Positions 38,119-46,587 of a stretch of DNA of 64,000 bases are shown here, in pieces. A program made the position numbers and the translations under genes. Within the stretch, counting starts at the first letter, position 1. The number at the start of each line of letters is the position of its first letter. This stretch comes from Rothia dentocariosa ATCC 17931 (GTDB lineage: Bacteria > Actinomycetota > Actinomycetes > Actinomycetales > Micrococcaceae). Where the stretch lies: contig NC_014643.1 in assembly GCF_000164695.2 (NCBI RefSeq), positions 2,046,001-2,110,000 on the forward strand, given 5' to 3'. The notes below the pieces were generated by a model, which saw only the letters and a program-made list of their open reading frames with translations, was not told where the DNA came from and did not search any database.

Positions 38119-38895
38119 ATGTCGCGCAAACCGCTGATCGCCGGTAACTGGAAGATGAATCTTAACCATGCTGAAGCCGTTACGTTGGTTCAGAAGCTAG
38201 CATGGACTCTTGATGATTCGAATTTTGATTTTACAAAGACTGAAGTAGCGGTATTCCCTCCCTTTACCGATATTCGCTCCGTACAAACCCTCATTGAAGG
38301 TGACAAACTGAGTATTGAGTATGGCGGTCAGGATCTTTCTGTACATGAATCCGGTGCGTATACCGGAGAGATCTCTGGTGCTTTTTTGCAAAAACTTGGT
38401 GCGAAATACGTTCTCGTAGGACACTCTGAGCGTCGCACTTACCATCACGAAAGTGATGAACTATGCGCTGCTAAGGTACAGGCTGCTTACACCTATGATT
38501 TGACTCCGGTACTGTGCGTTGGTGAAGCTCTGGAAGTTCGTGAGGCTGGCACTCATGTGGACTTTACCCTTGAGCAGCTTCGCGGTTCTATTGCAGGCTT
38601 GAGCGCCAAGCAAGCAGAAACTCTCGTGGTTGCGTATGAACCTGTATGGGCAATTGGCACTGGTAAGGTCGCAACTGCTGATGATGCGCAGGAAATGTCT
38701 GCGGCTATACGTGCTGAATTTGAAAAGCTCTACTCCGCAGACGTTGCTCAGAAGGTTCGTATTCTCTACGGTGGATCGGTTAAGTCTTCTTCTGCACCCT
38801 CTATTATGGGGAAAGAAGACGTGGATGGTGTGCTGGTAGGCGGCGCATCCCTTCAGGCTGAAGAGTTTGCAGCAATTGCGCGTTTTGATGCATAG
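38119..38895 (+). CDS. tpiA: Triosephosphate isomerase
   Basis: 258 residues from ATG 38119 ([14 protein letters not shown]) with GGAG eight bases upstream. A TTG 21 bases earlier only adds a poor extension. Active-site parts are all present: Asn/Lys in AGNWKMN, His in VGHSERR, Glu in [11 protein letters not shown], and LYGGSVK for phosphate. It interconverts dihydroxyacetone phosphate and glyceraldehyde-3-phosphate. Separated from pgk by the orphan gene, but clearly part of the same ancestral cluster. Confidence 0.98.
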   Translation: MSRKPLIAGNWKMNLNHAEAVTLVQKLAWTLDDSNFDFTKTEVAVFPPFTDIRSVQTLIEGDKLSIEYGGQDLSVHESGAYTGEISGAFLQKLGAKYVLVGHSERRTYHHESDELCAAKVQAAYTYDLTPVLCVGEALEVREAGTHVDFTLEQLRGSIAGLSAKQAETLVVAYEPVWAIGTGKVATADDAQEMSAAIRAEFEKLYSADVAQKVRILYGGSVKSSSAPSIMGKEDVDGVLVGGASLQAEEFAAIARFDA

Positions 38896-38917
38896 CTAAG
38901 CAGCAATTCGTACTTAA

Positions 38918-38958
38918 AGGCGTCTAGCATACGTGTATTCGTGCGCTAGGCGCCTACC
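38918..38958 (+). terminator. Terminator after tpiA
   Basis: AGGCGTCTAGC pairs with GCTAGGCGCCT (one G-T pair) around a 15-base loop, followed by ACCATTTTG. Confidence 0.65.
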
Positions 38959-39024
38959 ATTTTGTGTAATGTTACGAACATGAACACAAATATTCTCATT
39001 CCATATTTAGAGAGGCTGATATTG

Positions 39025-39369
39025 ATGCAGGTTGAGCTCACCAGATTTCGGGTGCGAAAAGGTCAAGAAGAGCGAGCTGTAGAATGGATGCATTTTCTTT
39101 GCCAGAATATGGATGCCGTTGAGCAGACTTTAGCGCCCGAGAAAATGTATGTCGAAACGATCTTTTCGGAGGTTCGTGATGGGCATATGTACTTGTACTG
39201 GTACAGCGTACAGGGGCAGGGAGCACAACCTGTAGAAGAATCAGAGCACTGGGTGGATAAGGAGCATTTAAGATTCTGGCGCGAGGTTATTGACCCTACT
39301 CCGGGAGAAAATCTAACGATGGAGGTTCTGATGATGCTACCAGATGTTCGTAAAGTTGCCTCAGGGTAA
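39025..39369 (+). CDS. DUF6176 family protein
   Basis: 114 residues from ATG 39025 (MQVELTRFRVRKGQ). AGAGG is nine bases upstream, and the further 5' extension of the frame lacks sense. The sequence ELTRFRVRKGQEERAVEWM...MYVETIFSE...MYLYWYSVQGQGAQPVEES...VDKEHLRFWREVID is the layout I recognise from DUF6176, a small ferredoxin-like-fold family of unknown function. It seems cytoplasmic. No partner gene; it stands alone between tpiA and the BCCT transporter. Confidence 0.8.
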   Translation: MQVELTRFRVRKGQEERAVEWMHFLCQNMDAVEQTLAPEKMYVETIFSEVRDGHMYLYWYSVQGQGAQPVEESEHWVDKEHLRFWREVIDPTPGENLTMEVLMMLPDVRKVASG

Positions 39370-39659
39370 GAGAATGAAGCTTTGGAGCACAATAGGCGGT
39401 GCCTAAAATTTTTTCTGTAAAAATGTGGAAAGGTAGCGATTTTCGGTATAGATCTACGGCTAATATTATTATAATAATATCTAAAATATAACAAAATGAT
39501 TAAGGGTTTTGAGTTATTTTGATGCAGTTAGCTGTGTTTTATTTAAATTTAATTTAATTAAATATAATTCAAATGGTTTTTGTGTGTTTAAAATGTGTGG
39601 TTTTGTGGAGTCTTCGAGATTTGTTACACTTGTGCCTAAGCGTTTTAGGAGGGTGAGAT
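39370..39659. other. AT-rich spacer upstream of BCCT transporter
   Basis: This 290-base stretch contains very AT-rich blocks, including TATTATTATAATAATA around 39463-39480. It may hold the promoter of the transporter gene, but no single -35/-10 pair stands out among many A/T hexamers. A short 92-codon plus frame here lacks a ribosome site and is not called. Confidence 0.35.
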
Positions 39660-41282
39660 ATGAAATCACGCAAGTATACGTCTGTTTTTATTGGTTCATT
39701 AATTATTTCATTAATATTAGTGGCTCTGGGTTTTGTTCCGGGTTACGGGGAAATTGCCGAAAATTGGAGGTCACTGATCGGGACTGACTTCGGTTGGTTC
39801 TACCTCTTGCTTGTAACTCTTATTGTATTTGTCTGCGGCTTCTTTGTTTTGAGTCCTATGGGACAGATTAAACTGGGGGAGCCGGACTCAAAACCTGAGT
39901 ATTCAACCGGATCATGGATTGCTATGCTTTTCTCGGCGGGTATGGGTATTGGTCTGGTCTTCTATGGTTCAGCTGAACCGCTTTCGCACTTTGCTAGCAA
40001 AACCCCGCATGCTGAACCCGGGTCACAGCAAGCAATGGCGGACTCTTTTCAATTTACCTTCTTCCATTGGGGTATTCACGCTTGGGCTGTGTACGGTATT
40101 GTCGCTATGGCTCTGGCATATTTTGGATTCCGTAAAGAAGAAAAGTATCTTCTCTCGGTAACTCTTAAGCCCCTTTTTGGTAAAAAAACTGATGGTTGGC
40201 TTGGCTATATTATCGACATTATTACTGTGGTAGCTACGGTTATTGGTGTGGCGACTACACTTGGTTTCGGTGCTATCCAAATCAATGGTGGGTTGAGCTA
40301 TTTAACTCATAATGCTATTCCCAATGAAATGTGGGTGCAGGTCATTATTATTGTTGTGACCACCGGACTTTTTGTGCTTTCAGCTCTTTCAGGTTTGGGC
40401 AAAGGTATCAAAATTCTCTCAAACGTGAATATGGTTTTGGCTATTGCGTTGCTGGCAATCGCTATTGTGGTAGGACCCACCGTCAAAATCTTTGATAACA
40501 TGACGGAATCTATCGGCCTATACCTACATGAATTCTTTGGAATGAGCTTCCGAACTGCTGCATTCAATAGTGGTGAACGTTCTTGGATTGATACCTGGAC
40601 CATCTTCTACTGGGCATGGTGGATTTCCTGGTCTCCCTTCGTTGGCATCTTTATTGCTCGTATCTCCAAAGGCCGTTCAATCCGTGAATTTATTACTGTA
40701 GTACTTCTGATACCTACCGTCTTGAGCTTTATCTGGTTCTCCGCATTCGGTACTATGGCGAATACGGTACAGCAAAATGGAACAGCAGATCTGACGAGTC
40801 TGAAAGTTGAAGAGACGCTCTTTGGTACGTTTAGTCATTACCCATTGGGCATACTTATGTCGATCATCGCAATTGTTCTGATCTTTACCTTCTTCATTAC
40901 CTCAGCAGACTCAGCAACTTATGTGTTGTCGATGCTCTCTGAAGATGGGAAGCTTATACCTACAAACGGTAAAAAGGTTGTGTGGGGTGCTATTGTTGCT
41001 GGTATCGCTATGGCACTGCTCTTCGCCGGTGGTCTGAAGGCCTTGCAAAGTACCTTGATTATTATTGCATTGCCATTCGCAGTTGTTATTGCGCTTATTG
41101 TGGTTGCATTGATAGTTGAGGTATATCACGAGAAGGTTCAGATGGGTCTGTCGATCTCGCCTAAACGGTACCCCGAAAAGGGACAGCCCTTCAAGTCATA
41201 TGAACCTTACGAGGATAAAGATTCTGAAGATGCTCAGGTATTAGAAAAGTCTGAGGCAAAGGCAGCCGGAAAAAAGGTATAA
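39660..41282 (+). CDS. BCCT family osmolyte transporter
   Basis: 540 residues with 12 membrane segments. Family signatures: GMGIGLVFYGSAEPLSHF (the substrate/Na+ region, with GMGIG) and WTIFYWAWWISWSPFVGIFIARISKGRS, the Trp-rich motif of betaine-choline-carnitine transporters. The charged C-terminal tail (YEPYEDKDSEDAQVLEKSEAKAAGKK) is the place where BetP-like members sense osmotic stress, but the residues differ. It should import glycine betaine, choline or a similar compound with Na+ or H+. AGGAGG lies nine bases before the ATG. Monocistronic with its own terminator. Confidence 0.93.
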   Translation: MKSRKYTSVFIGSLIISLILVALGFVPGYGEIAENWRSLIGTDFGWFYLLLVTLIVFVCGFFVLSPMGQIKLGEPDSKPEYSTGSWIAMLFSAGMGIGLVFYGSAEPLSHFASKTPHAEPGSQQAMADSFQFTFFHWGIHAWAVYGIVAMALAYFGFRKEEKYLLSVTLKPLFGKKTDGWLGYIIDIITVVATVIGVATTLGFGAIQINGGLSYLTHNAIPNEMWVQVIIIVVTTGLFVLSALSGLGKGIKILSNVNMVLAIALLAIAIVVGPTVKIFDNMTESIGLYLHEFFGMSFRTAAFNSGERSWIDTWTIFYWAWWISWSPFVGIFIARISKGRSIREFITVVLLIPTVLSFIWFSAFGTMANTVQQNGTADLTSLKVEETLFGTFSHYPLGILMSIIAIVLIFTFFITSADSATYVLSMLSEDGKLIPTNGKKVVWGAIVAGIAMALLFAGGLKALQSTLIIIALPFAVVIALIVVALIVEVYHEKVQMGLSISPKRYPEKGQPFKSYEPYEDKDSEDAQVLEKSEAKAAGKKV

Positions 41283-41299
41283 ATCTTTAGCCTTGTAAA

Positions 41300-41352
41300 A
41301 TAAAAGACCTTCCCAGGTGTCGGTTATCACTCTTGGGAAGGTCTTTTATTTA
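41300..41352 (+). terminator. Terminator after BCCT transporter gene
   Basis: ATAAAAGACCTTCCCA pairs with TTGGGAAGGTCTTTTAT; the A/T flanks make it effective in both directions. It starts about 20 bases after the stop. Confidence 0.85.
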
Positions 41353-41414
41353 TGGAGTAGCAAACTGTAGCTACCCTATAAGCTAAGTTCCTGCATCCCG
41401 GAAAATCGACCCGT

Positions 41415-41420
41415 TAGACT
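41415..41420 (+). promoter_or_regulatory. -10 element for a leaderless mRNA
   Basis: TAGACT is followed by six bases and then the ATG of the next gene at 41427, so transcription would start at or next to the ATG. No Shine-Dalgarno sequence is present, which agrees with a leaderless message. Confidence 0.4.
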
Positions 41421-41426
41421 TTAACT

Positions 41427-41837
41427 ATGTTTGCAATTGTATCCCTTGTTGTTGCAGGTCTTTTGGCGGTCATAGTGGTCCTCATTATTCGAGGCCGACG
41501 AGTCTCTGCGCCTACTGCTGAGACTCCGCAGATCGTGTATTTTGAAAATAAACGTGATAGTTTCCTGGACTGGCTGTACCACCGTACAAGTTCCCCAGAA
41601 GTGCCAGTTCAGGTAAAACTACGCGATTGGGTAGACTTGGGATTCTATGCCGAAGGCGGCAACTACTGGGGTGTAGCCCAACAATTTACGTACTATCTTG
41701 TTCAGGGCGGTTATGTTTACGCTTACGATACTGAGGGAAATCCACTTGATGCGGGGCGAGCACTGCGAGACCGTCCGGATGCATTTCAGCTTACCCCCAG
41801 CGAATATCAGCGGCGTGTCACTCAGCTTAGGCAGTAA
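41427..41837 (+). CDS. Hypothetical protein with one N-terminal membrane segment
   Basis: 136 residues. A strong membrane segment (IVSLVVAGLLAVIVVLIIRG) with Arg residues following it suggests an N-out/C-in anchor. The remainder is soluble with an aromatic-rich stretch (LGFYAEGGNYWGVAQQFTYYLVQGGYVYAYD). I do not recognise the family. It is placed 120 bases upstream of secG on the same strand. Whether it is linked to secretion is unknown. Confidence 0.7.
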   Translation: MFAIVSLVVAGLLAVIVVLIIRGRRVSAPTAETPQIVYFENKRDSFLDWLYHRTSSPEVPVQVKLRDWVDLGFYAEGGNYWGVAQQFTYYLVQGGYVYAYDTEGNPLDAGRALRDRPDAFQLTPSEYQRRVTQLRQ

Positions 41838-41959
41838 TTTAGCCCTTCGCTCTACGCGTTATTACGTGTTAGAGAATGACCACAGAGTCTCTATACCGTA
41901 TAGTTATTAAGGTCTGCCATGGGACAGGCTTTATTATCGACCTATTAGGAAGGCCCGCT

Positions 41960-42217
41960 GTGGACATCATTATGAATGTGCTTTTGGTAGTCATCGTGAT
42001 TACCAGCATTATCACCGTGCTTCTGGTGCTCTTGAACCGCGGTCAGGGTGGTGGCTTGTCCGATATGTTTGGTGGCGGTATGACCAGCTCACTGAATTCT
42101 TCAGGTATGGCTTCTAAGAACCTAATCCGTCTGACCATTACAGTTACCGTTATTTGGGTTATTGCCGTGGTGCTTTACGGCCTAGCACTACGTTTTAACG
42201 GACAATTCGTCATATAG
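41960..42217 (+). CDS. secG: Preprotein translocase subunit SecG
   Basis: 85 residues from GTG 41960 (read as MDIIMNVLLV). AGGAAGG is six bases upstream, whereas the ATG at 41972 is too far from it. Two membrane segments flank the conserved cytoplasmic loop LLNRGQGGGLSDMFGGG, which is the SecG hallmark. It aids SecYE/SecA protein export. Its place after the gap-pgk-tpiA genes is conserved in actinobacteria. A perfect palindrome ends the unit. Confidence 0.95.
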   Translation: MDIIMNVLLVVIVITSIITVLLVLLNRGQGGGLSDMFGGGMTSSLNSSGMASKNLIRLTITVTVIWVIAVVLYGLALRFNGQFVI

Positions 42218-42231
42218 ACTTTATATATTCC

Positions 42232-42267
42232 AAGAAGCCCCGGCAGGTATACCTGCCGGGGCTTCTT
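42232..42267. terminator. Perfect 36-base palindrome after secG
   Basis: AAGAAGCCCCGGCAGGTA is followed at once by its exact reverse complement, so the two 18-base arms abut with no spacer. It lies 15 bases after the secG stop. As RNA it would form a very stable hairpin, but U-runs are absent on both sides. Confidence 0.75.
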
Positions 42268-42464
42268 ACATGTCCTACTGTACTAATTATGGAGATTGTC
42301 GGTGCATAATATGACGGAGGAGTAAGTCATGACGAGTGTCTGATATAGAGACAAGTAGATAATATTTTCCCTAGGATGACGGAAAAGAGGCCAAAACTTT
42401 CGGGGTTCAGGCATAGTAGTGATAAGGCGAAAACCTAGCATATCCAACCACTGAAGGGATCGCC

Positions 42465-43844
42465 ATGGCACAGACTCTAACCTATACATATCTAAACCCT
42501 TCTTTACTGCATGAACAAGACGGCAGTCTTGGACTTGCTTTAGCAACTAGCGGTGGCAGCACACCGGAAGGCGCGGCGGCACACCCTTACTTCTTCTCAG
42601 GATTCATGGAGCACCCTGATGTAATCGCGGCGTCGCTATTGGTGGTTGCGCGCGTGGCCCGCACCCGCTACTACACCCCACCCGGCATGGTCGCCGCCAT
42701 TTTGCGGGCTGCCGACCCGGTAGTGACCAGCACCAGCGAGGGACTCCGGTTTGAATCCTTTAGCGCCTGCTGCGGTGTCTACGCCCGACTTGACGTAGAC
42801 TCCTCCGCCCTAGATGCCACCCACAGTGCTGTGGGCGTGACAAATGTGGACGTAAATCCGCCGCTTCGCACTGCTTTAGCTTCTCTCCGGGCTGGCGAAC
42901 CTCTCCACATGGATGTGGGGAATGAAGGGTTGCTGACCACCACCCTAGACGGTGAAGTGAAGGAAGATAAAGTGCCCCTGCCAGTACGCTGGCTCAAAGG
43001 GTTCGCCGAAACACAGATGCTCTCGTCCCTGATGAAGCCCACTCATTCTCTGGATGCGGCGGCAGCCCGCATGTTCATCCAGGGGCTGCCGCGCCGATCC
43101 GCCACGAAAAGCGTCATGTGGGCAACCCGTGCGGTGCGTTCACTGAGGCTGGCTACCCGAGCCACCGTTGGGTCGGTGTGTGTGGCCGGACCGGAGCGGC
43201 TGCGGGTGCTTGAACCGCTCATCCGATTCATGACCCGCCTAGAAGCATACAGCGAACCGGTCACCTCAGGTAACACCCCGGTGTCAAGCGTGTGGGTGGC
43301 CCACTTGCCAGGCGCGCGCCTGAGCATTGGGCTGAGTCCCGAAAAATCACGCGGATTCTCAGGAGAAGGTTCTGTGTTGCAGGCGCTCTCCGATTCGTCA
43401 GTTGCTGAAAATGCAGATATGCTCAGTGTGCTTCTCTCCTTTGAGCCGCGTATTGAGGTGCCCGTCATGTCTGCACGCAGCGGGCTGAACGAGACTCAAG
43501 TACGCGACGCCCTCGCATTACTGGCATCCTCCGGGCAGGTCGGTTTTGATGTGCAGGCGGGGGAGTACTTCCACCGGCCGCTGCCCGTGCAGGCGGATGC
43601 TCTGCAGGCTATGCATCCGCGGCTGGTGGGCGCGCAGAAACTGGTGGACTCCAGCGCGGTGCGGGATGATGAAAGCGGTACTTACCGTGTGCAGTCGCGG
43701 GACACGTTCTACACGGTAACCCCCGCCGAGAAAATCGAAGAATACCGGTGTACCTGCCCGTGGTGGGTGAAATACCGGGGCACCCGAGGCCCCTGCAAAC
43801 ATGTACTGGCTGTAAGTATTAAACGTCGCGGCGGGCTGAAGTAG
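42465..43844 (+). CDS. SWIM zinc-finger protein
   Basis: 459 residues. The only recognisable domain is at the C-terminus: CTC (429, 431), then C444-K-H446 within YRCTCPWWVKYRGTRGPCKHVLAVS, the CxC...CxH pattern of SWIM zinc fingers. Before it, a winged-helix-like stretch (MSARSGLNETQVRDALALLASSGQVGFD) is visible. The N-terminal 300 residues are of unknown fold. SWIM domains bind DNA or protein. In actinobacteria such proteins occur next to DUF6493 genes, as here: three follow on the same strand. GAAGGGAT precedes the ATG. The base composition is clearly more GC-rich than the neighbouring secG or tpiA, which suggests a different history. Confidence 0.82.
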   Translation: MAQTLTYTYLNPSLLHEQDGSLGLALATSGGSTPEGAAAHPYFFSGFMEHPDVIAASLLVVARVARTRYYTPPGMVAAILRAADPVVTSTSEGLRFESFSACCGVYARLDVDSSALDATHSAVGVTNVDVNPPLRTALASLRAGEPLHMDVGNEGLLTTTLDGEVKEDKVPLPVRWLKGFAETQMLSSLMKPTHSLDAAAARMFIQGLPRRSATKSVMWATRAVRSLRLATRATVGSVCVAGPERLRVLEPLIRFMTRLEAYSEPVTSGNTPVSSVWVAHLPGARLSIGLSPEKSRGFSGEGSVLQALSDSSVAENADMLSVLLSFEPRIEVPVMSARSGLNETQVRDALALLASSGQVGFDVQAGEYFHRPLPVQADALQAMHPRLVGAQKLVDSSAVRDDESGTYRVQSRDTFYTVTPAEKIEEYRCTCPWWVKYRGTRGPCKHVLAVSIKRRGGLK

Positions 43845-43910
43845 CCCGATACCGGGGTGCATCCATAAAGAGGCATATTTTCCTTACACACCCAAATATA
43901 CGAACAGGTA

Positions 43911-46565
43911 ATGATGGACGAGAAGAACTATTCGCAGCACACGAGCCTTGGAGAGCGTCGCGCCCGCCTGCGGGAGCTCATGAAACGTAACGATGCTACC
44001 GTTGAGGACTATCACACAGTGATTAGCGGTGCGACAGAGAAAGAACGCGCGTCGTTGGCAAGGACGCTATCACCCACGAAACTTTCGAAAGCCCGAGGGG
44101 AGGAAGCAGCCCTGGCCGCATATGCAGTAGGGGCTTTAACCTCTTCGACTCCGCGTGCGGTAAGGATCATAAGTGAACTTTTTCATCCTCTTCGAGATGA
44201 GAATTTTAATATTATTCCTGAGCCGCCTATGCCTGCTACTGAGCAGCTCTGGGAATTCTTAACTCAAGGGGTAATAGAACGATCCGATGAGTGGGTTCTG
44301 CATTTTGTTAAAGAATGTTCAGACGATTGGTCCATACGTTCCTGGACACACCTTAATAAACTTATGCGTGAACATTCGCTGACGAGCTTATCGCCAGGGT
44401 ATCTTTGCATGATGATGAATGCCGTCCCACACGTGAGAGAAAAGTCTGCGGAAGAGTATCAGAATATAGAGCAGTTCTTCCGTCACGATCCTGTGCTGCT
44501 GGAACGAGAATTTTGGGATGCTTTCACAGCTGAAGGGGTACTCGCACAGTCTAAGTGGGATCCCACCTTGCAGCCTGAATATCGAAGTTCGTCGTCATTT
44601 TCGGCTCTTGCTCAGGTCATGTGCGAGACTTTTCCAGAGATTCGCCCCAGGTTCTTGGATGAAACGCTCAAAGGTCTCCTGCGCGACTACTCGGCCCACC
44701 ACGTGCGGCATTTTTATCGGTCCCATGCTGCTCTGCAGCCAACACCTCAAGAAATTAAGGAGCGTTTTGCGCTCTACCTTTCGGTGCTGGGGACGGCGTA
44801 TAGCCCAGCTATTGCCATGGCGCAAGATCTGCTGGAGCATACAGTTTACGAGCTTTCCGATGCGCAAGCACGTGAGCTCATTGAGGTTTCAGCAACAGTG
44901 CTGACGCGTACCGAAAAGAAAATTCTGCGCGCTCAGATACGGCTTCTTTCTCTACTGCTTAAAGTTCACCCCGAATGTACTGAACAAGTAAGCCAGACAG
45001 TACAGGATGCTTTCAAGTCTATGCCATTGGACCTTCAAGACAAGGCCCAGAAGCTCATCAACGATTCGGTGCAGGAGCCACCCATACCTCAGAACGCAGC
45101 GGGGAGCATCACGGTACCGGATATCACCCCGAAGGATCGTGAACCGCAGGGGTGCTTGACGCCTCGACCGCCTATTACTACGGATCGGGAACTAATGGAA
45201 TGCCTGGCAGCAACCTTCCAAGGAGGCGATGGCACCGATATTCCGCGTATCCTGGAGTACTTGGAACATGCCGAGAGTCTGGAAATAAACGGTGCAGAGC
45301 AGAAGCTTCTCTGGGAAGCTCGTGAACTTCTCATAGAAGAATCATTCGGTATTTATACCCTCTCCAGTCCCAATATCCCGTACCTTGCCATTGCGGCACT
45401 CATCAAAAACGGGCAGATACAACACGCTGATATTGCTGAGATACCGATCATCCCCACCTGGTATACAGAACGTCTCTACCTAAGCGATGAGCACGGGGAC
45501 CCGGTGATAGTAGATGAACAGACGGCTAAGAAGTATCACCCTCGTCCTTTTAACGTAAAAGCTACAGGGACAGAACTTCGTCTCAATGAGCGCGGACCTC
45601 ACATGCTGCTGATGGAGCAGTTGTTCGCCCTGATTTTTGCGGGTCAAGACGCAGAAACCAGCGTAGTGGCTGCGCCTTTTGCGCCCCAGCGAGTAGCCCT
45701 TGAACGCACTACGGGTACAGTCCTCACCCAGTATTGGGAATCGCTATATCTTGCTCGGGAGCACAGCTTCCCTCTGCAATTCCCGCTGTGGGTTGGAACG
45801 GATACGCCCGATGCTGCCGCGCTCTCCGTTGAAGCTGCTGCGTTTAACACCAATAGCACGCAAATCGAGTACGTGCACCGTATGGTGGAATCAAAATACT
45901 ATCCTTCGTACCGCACGGTCATGGGGTGGTACGGCTGGCTGATGCAGAACAACCCAGATATTTTCAGCGCACAGACCATGCCTATTCTTGTGGCAGCTAT
46001 CCATGCCCATAATGCTTATGGCGCCGATATCATCATGCGCATCCTAGGCGATATGCACCGAGTACTGGGCGCTGCCTCCTACAGCTCACTCGGGCTTGGT
46101 GCCAGCGCTAAAACTACCGAAGTGCGCGCCAATGCTGCGGAGGCGCTCGCCTCCCTGGTGGATCGGGGCATGTTCGATACTACTTTATTCGCCAAAGAAC
46201 TGTATTGGTTGTTGGGCCAGCACCACGTGATGGCTCAACGAATTGAGCAGACATTTAGGGATGCTGCGTCGATTAGCCCCTTGGCGGGCTGGCGGATTAT
46301 GCAGGTACTAGAAGGCATACTGCCTGCCGTGGGCGAGGTGAACAGAGGCGGTACGCTGGTGCAGCTTTTAGCGCAATTAGCGGGGGAGTACGGTGTCAGT
46401 ATCGAGATTCCTGAGGTTTTGCGGCCCAAAATGAAAGGATCGACCGTGCTGGCGAAAAGTCTGCGTGCGCTTGAAAAGCTGCAGCCTCATCCGACCGAGC
46501 TTGCGGAGCAGGCCCGAGACCAAGCCCAAGAACTGCTGGACCAACACCGCTGCGCACAACCCTAA
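43911..46565 (+). CDS. DUF6493-like HEAT-type protein, paralogue 1
   Basis: 884 residues from ATG 43911 or the adjacent ATG 43914. It has no signal peptide or membrane segment and is mostly helical. Recognisable blocks are ERRARLRELMKRNDAT at the N-terminus, RFLDETLKGLLRDYSAHHVR, LQPTPQEI, and TRTEKKILRAQIRLLSLL in the first half. The C-terminal block DAASISPLAGWRIMQVLEG...GEYGVSIEIPEVLRPKMKGST is shared almost word for word with the next two genes. The first-half motifs fit the actinobacterial DUF6493 family, whose role is unknown. It follows the SWIM gene by 66 bases and precedes its paralogue by 22, so the four genes form an operon. Confidence 0.8.
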   Translation: MMDEKNYSQHTSLGERRARLRELMKRNDATVEDYHTVISGATEKERASLARTLSPTKLSKARGEEAALAAYAVGALTSSTPRAVRIISELFHPLRDENFNIIPEPPMPATEQLWEFLTQGVIERSDEWVLHFVKECSDDWSIRSWTHLNKLMREHSLTSLSPGYLCMMMNAVPHVREKSAEEYQNIEQFFRHDPVLLEREFWDAFTAEGVLAQSKWDPTLQPEYRSSSSFSALAQVMCETFPEIRPRFLDETLKGLLRDYSAHHVRHFYRSHAALQPTPQEIKERFALYLSVLGTAYSPAIAMAQDLLEHTVYELSDAQARELIEVSATVLTRTEKKILRAQIRLLSLLLKVHPECTEQVSQTVQDAFKSMPLDLQDKAQKLINDSVQEPPIPQNAAGSITVPDITPKDREPQGCLTPRPPITTDRELMECLAATFQGGDGTDIPRILEYLEHAESLEINGAEQKLLWEARELLIEESFGIYTLSSPNIPYLAIAALIKNGQIQHADIAEIPIIPTWYTERLYLSDEHGDPVIVDEQTAKKYHPRPFNVKATGTELRLNERGPHMLLMEQLFALIFAGQDAETSVVAAPFAPQRVALERTTGTVLTQYWESLYLAREHSFPLQFPLWVGTDTPDAAALSVEAAAFNTNSTQIEYVHRMVESKYYPSYRTVMGWYGWLMQNNPDIFSAQTMPILVAAIHAHNAYGADIIMRILGDMHRVLGAASYSSLGLGASAKTTEVRANAAEALASLVDRGMFDTTLFAKELYWLLGQHHVMAQRIEQTFRDAASISPLAGWRIMQVLEGILPAVGEVNRGGTLVQLLAQLAGEYGVSIEIPEVLRPKMKGSTVLAKSLRALEKLQPHPTELAEQARDQAQELLDQHRCAQP

Positions 46566-46587
46566 ACGCAGAAACTGAGAGCCCGTT

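Noticed and set aside
39509..39787. 92-codon plus-strand frame upstream of the BCCT gene
   Set aside because: It runs into the transporter gene in another frame, lacks a ribosome site and has AT-driven composition.
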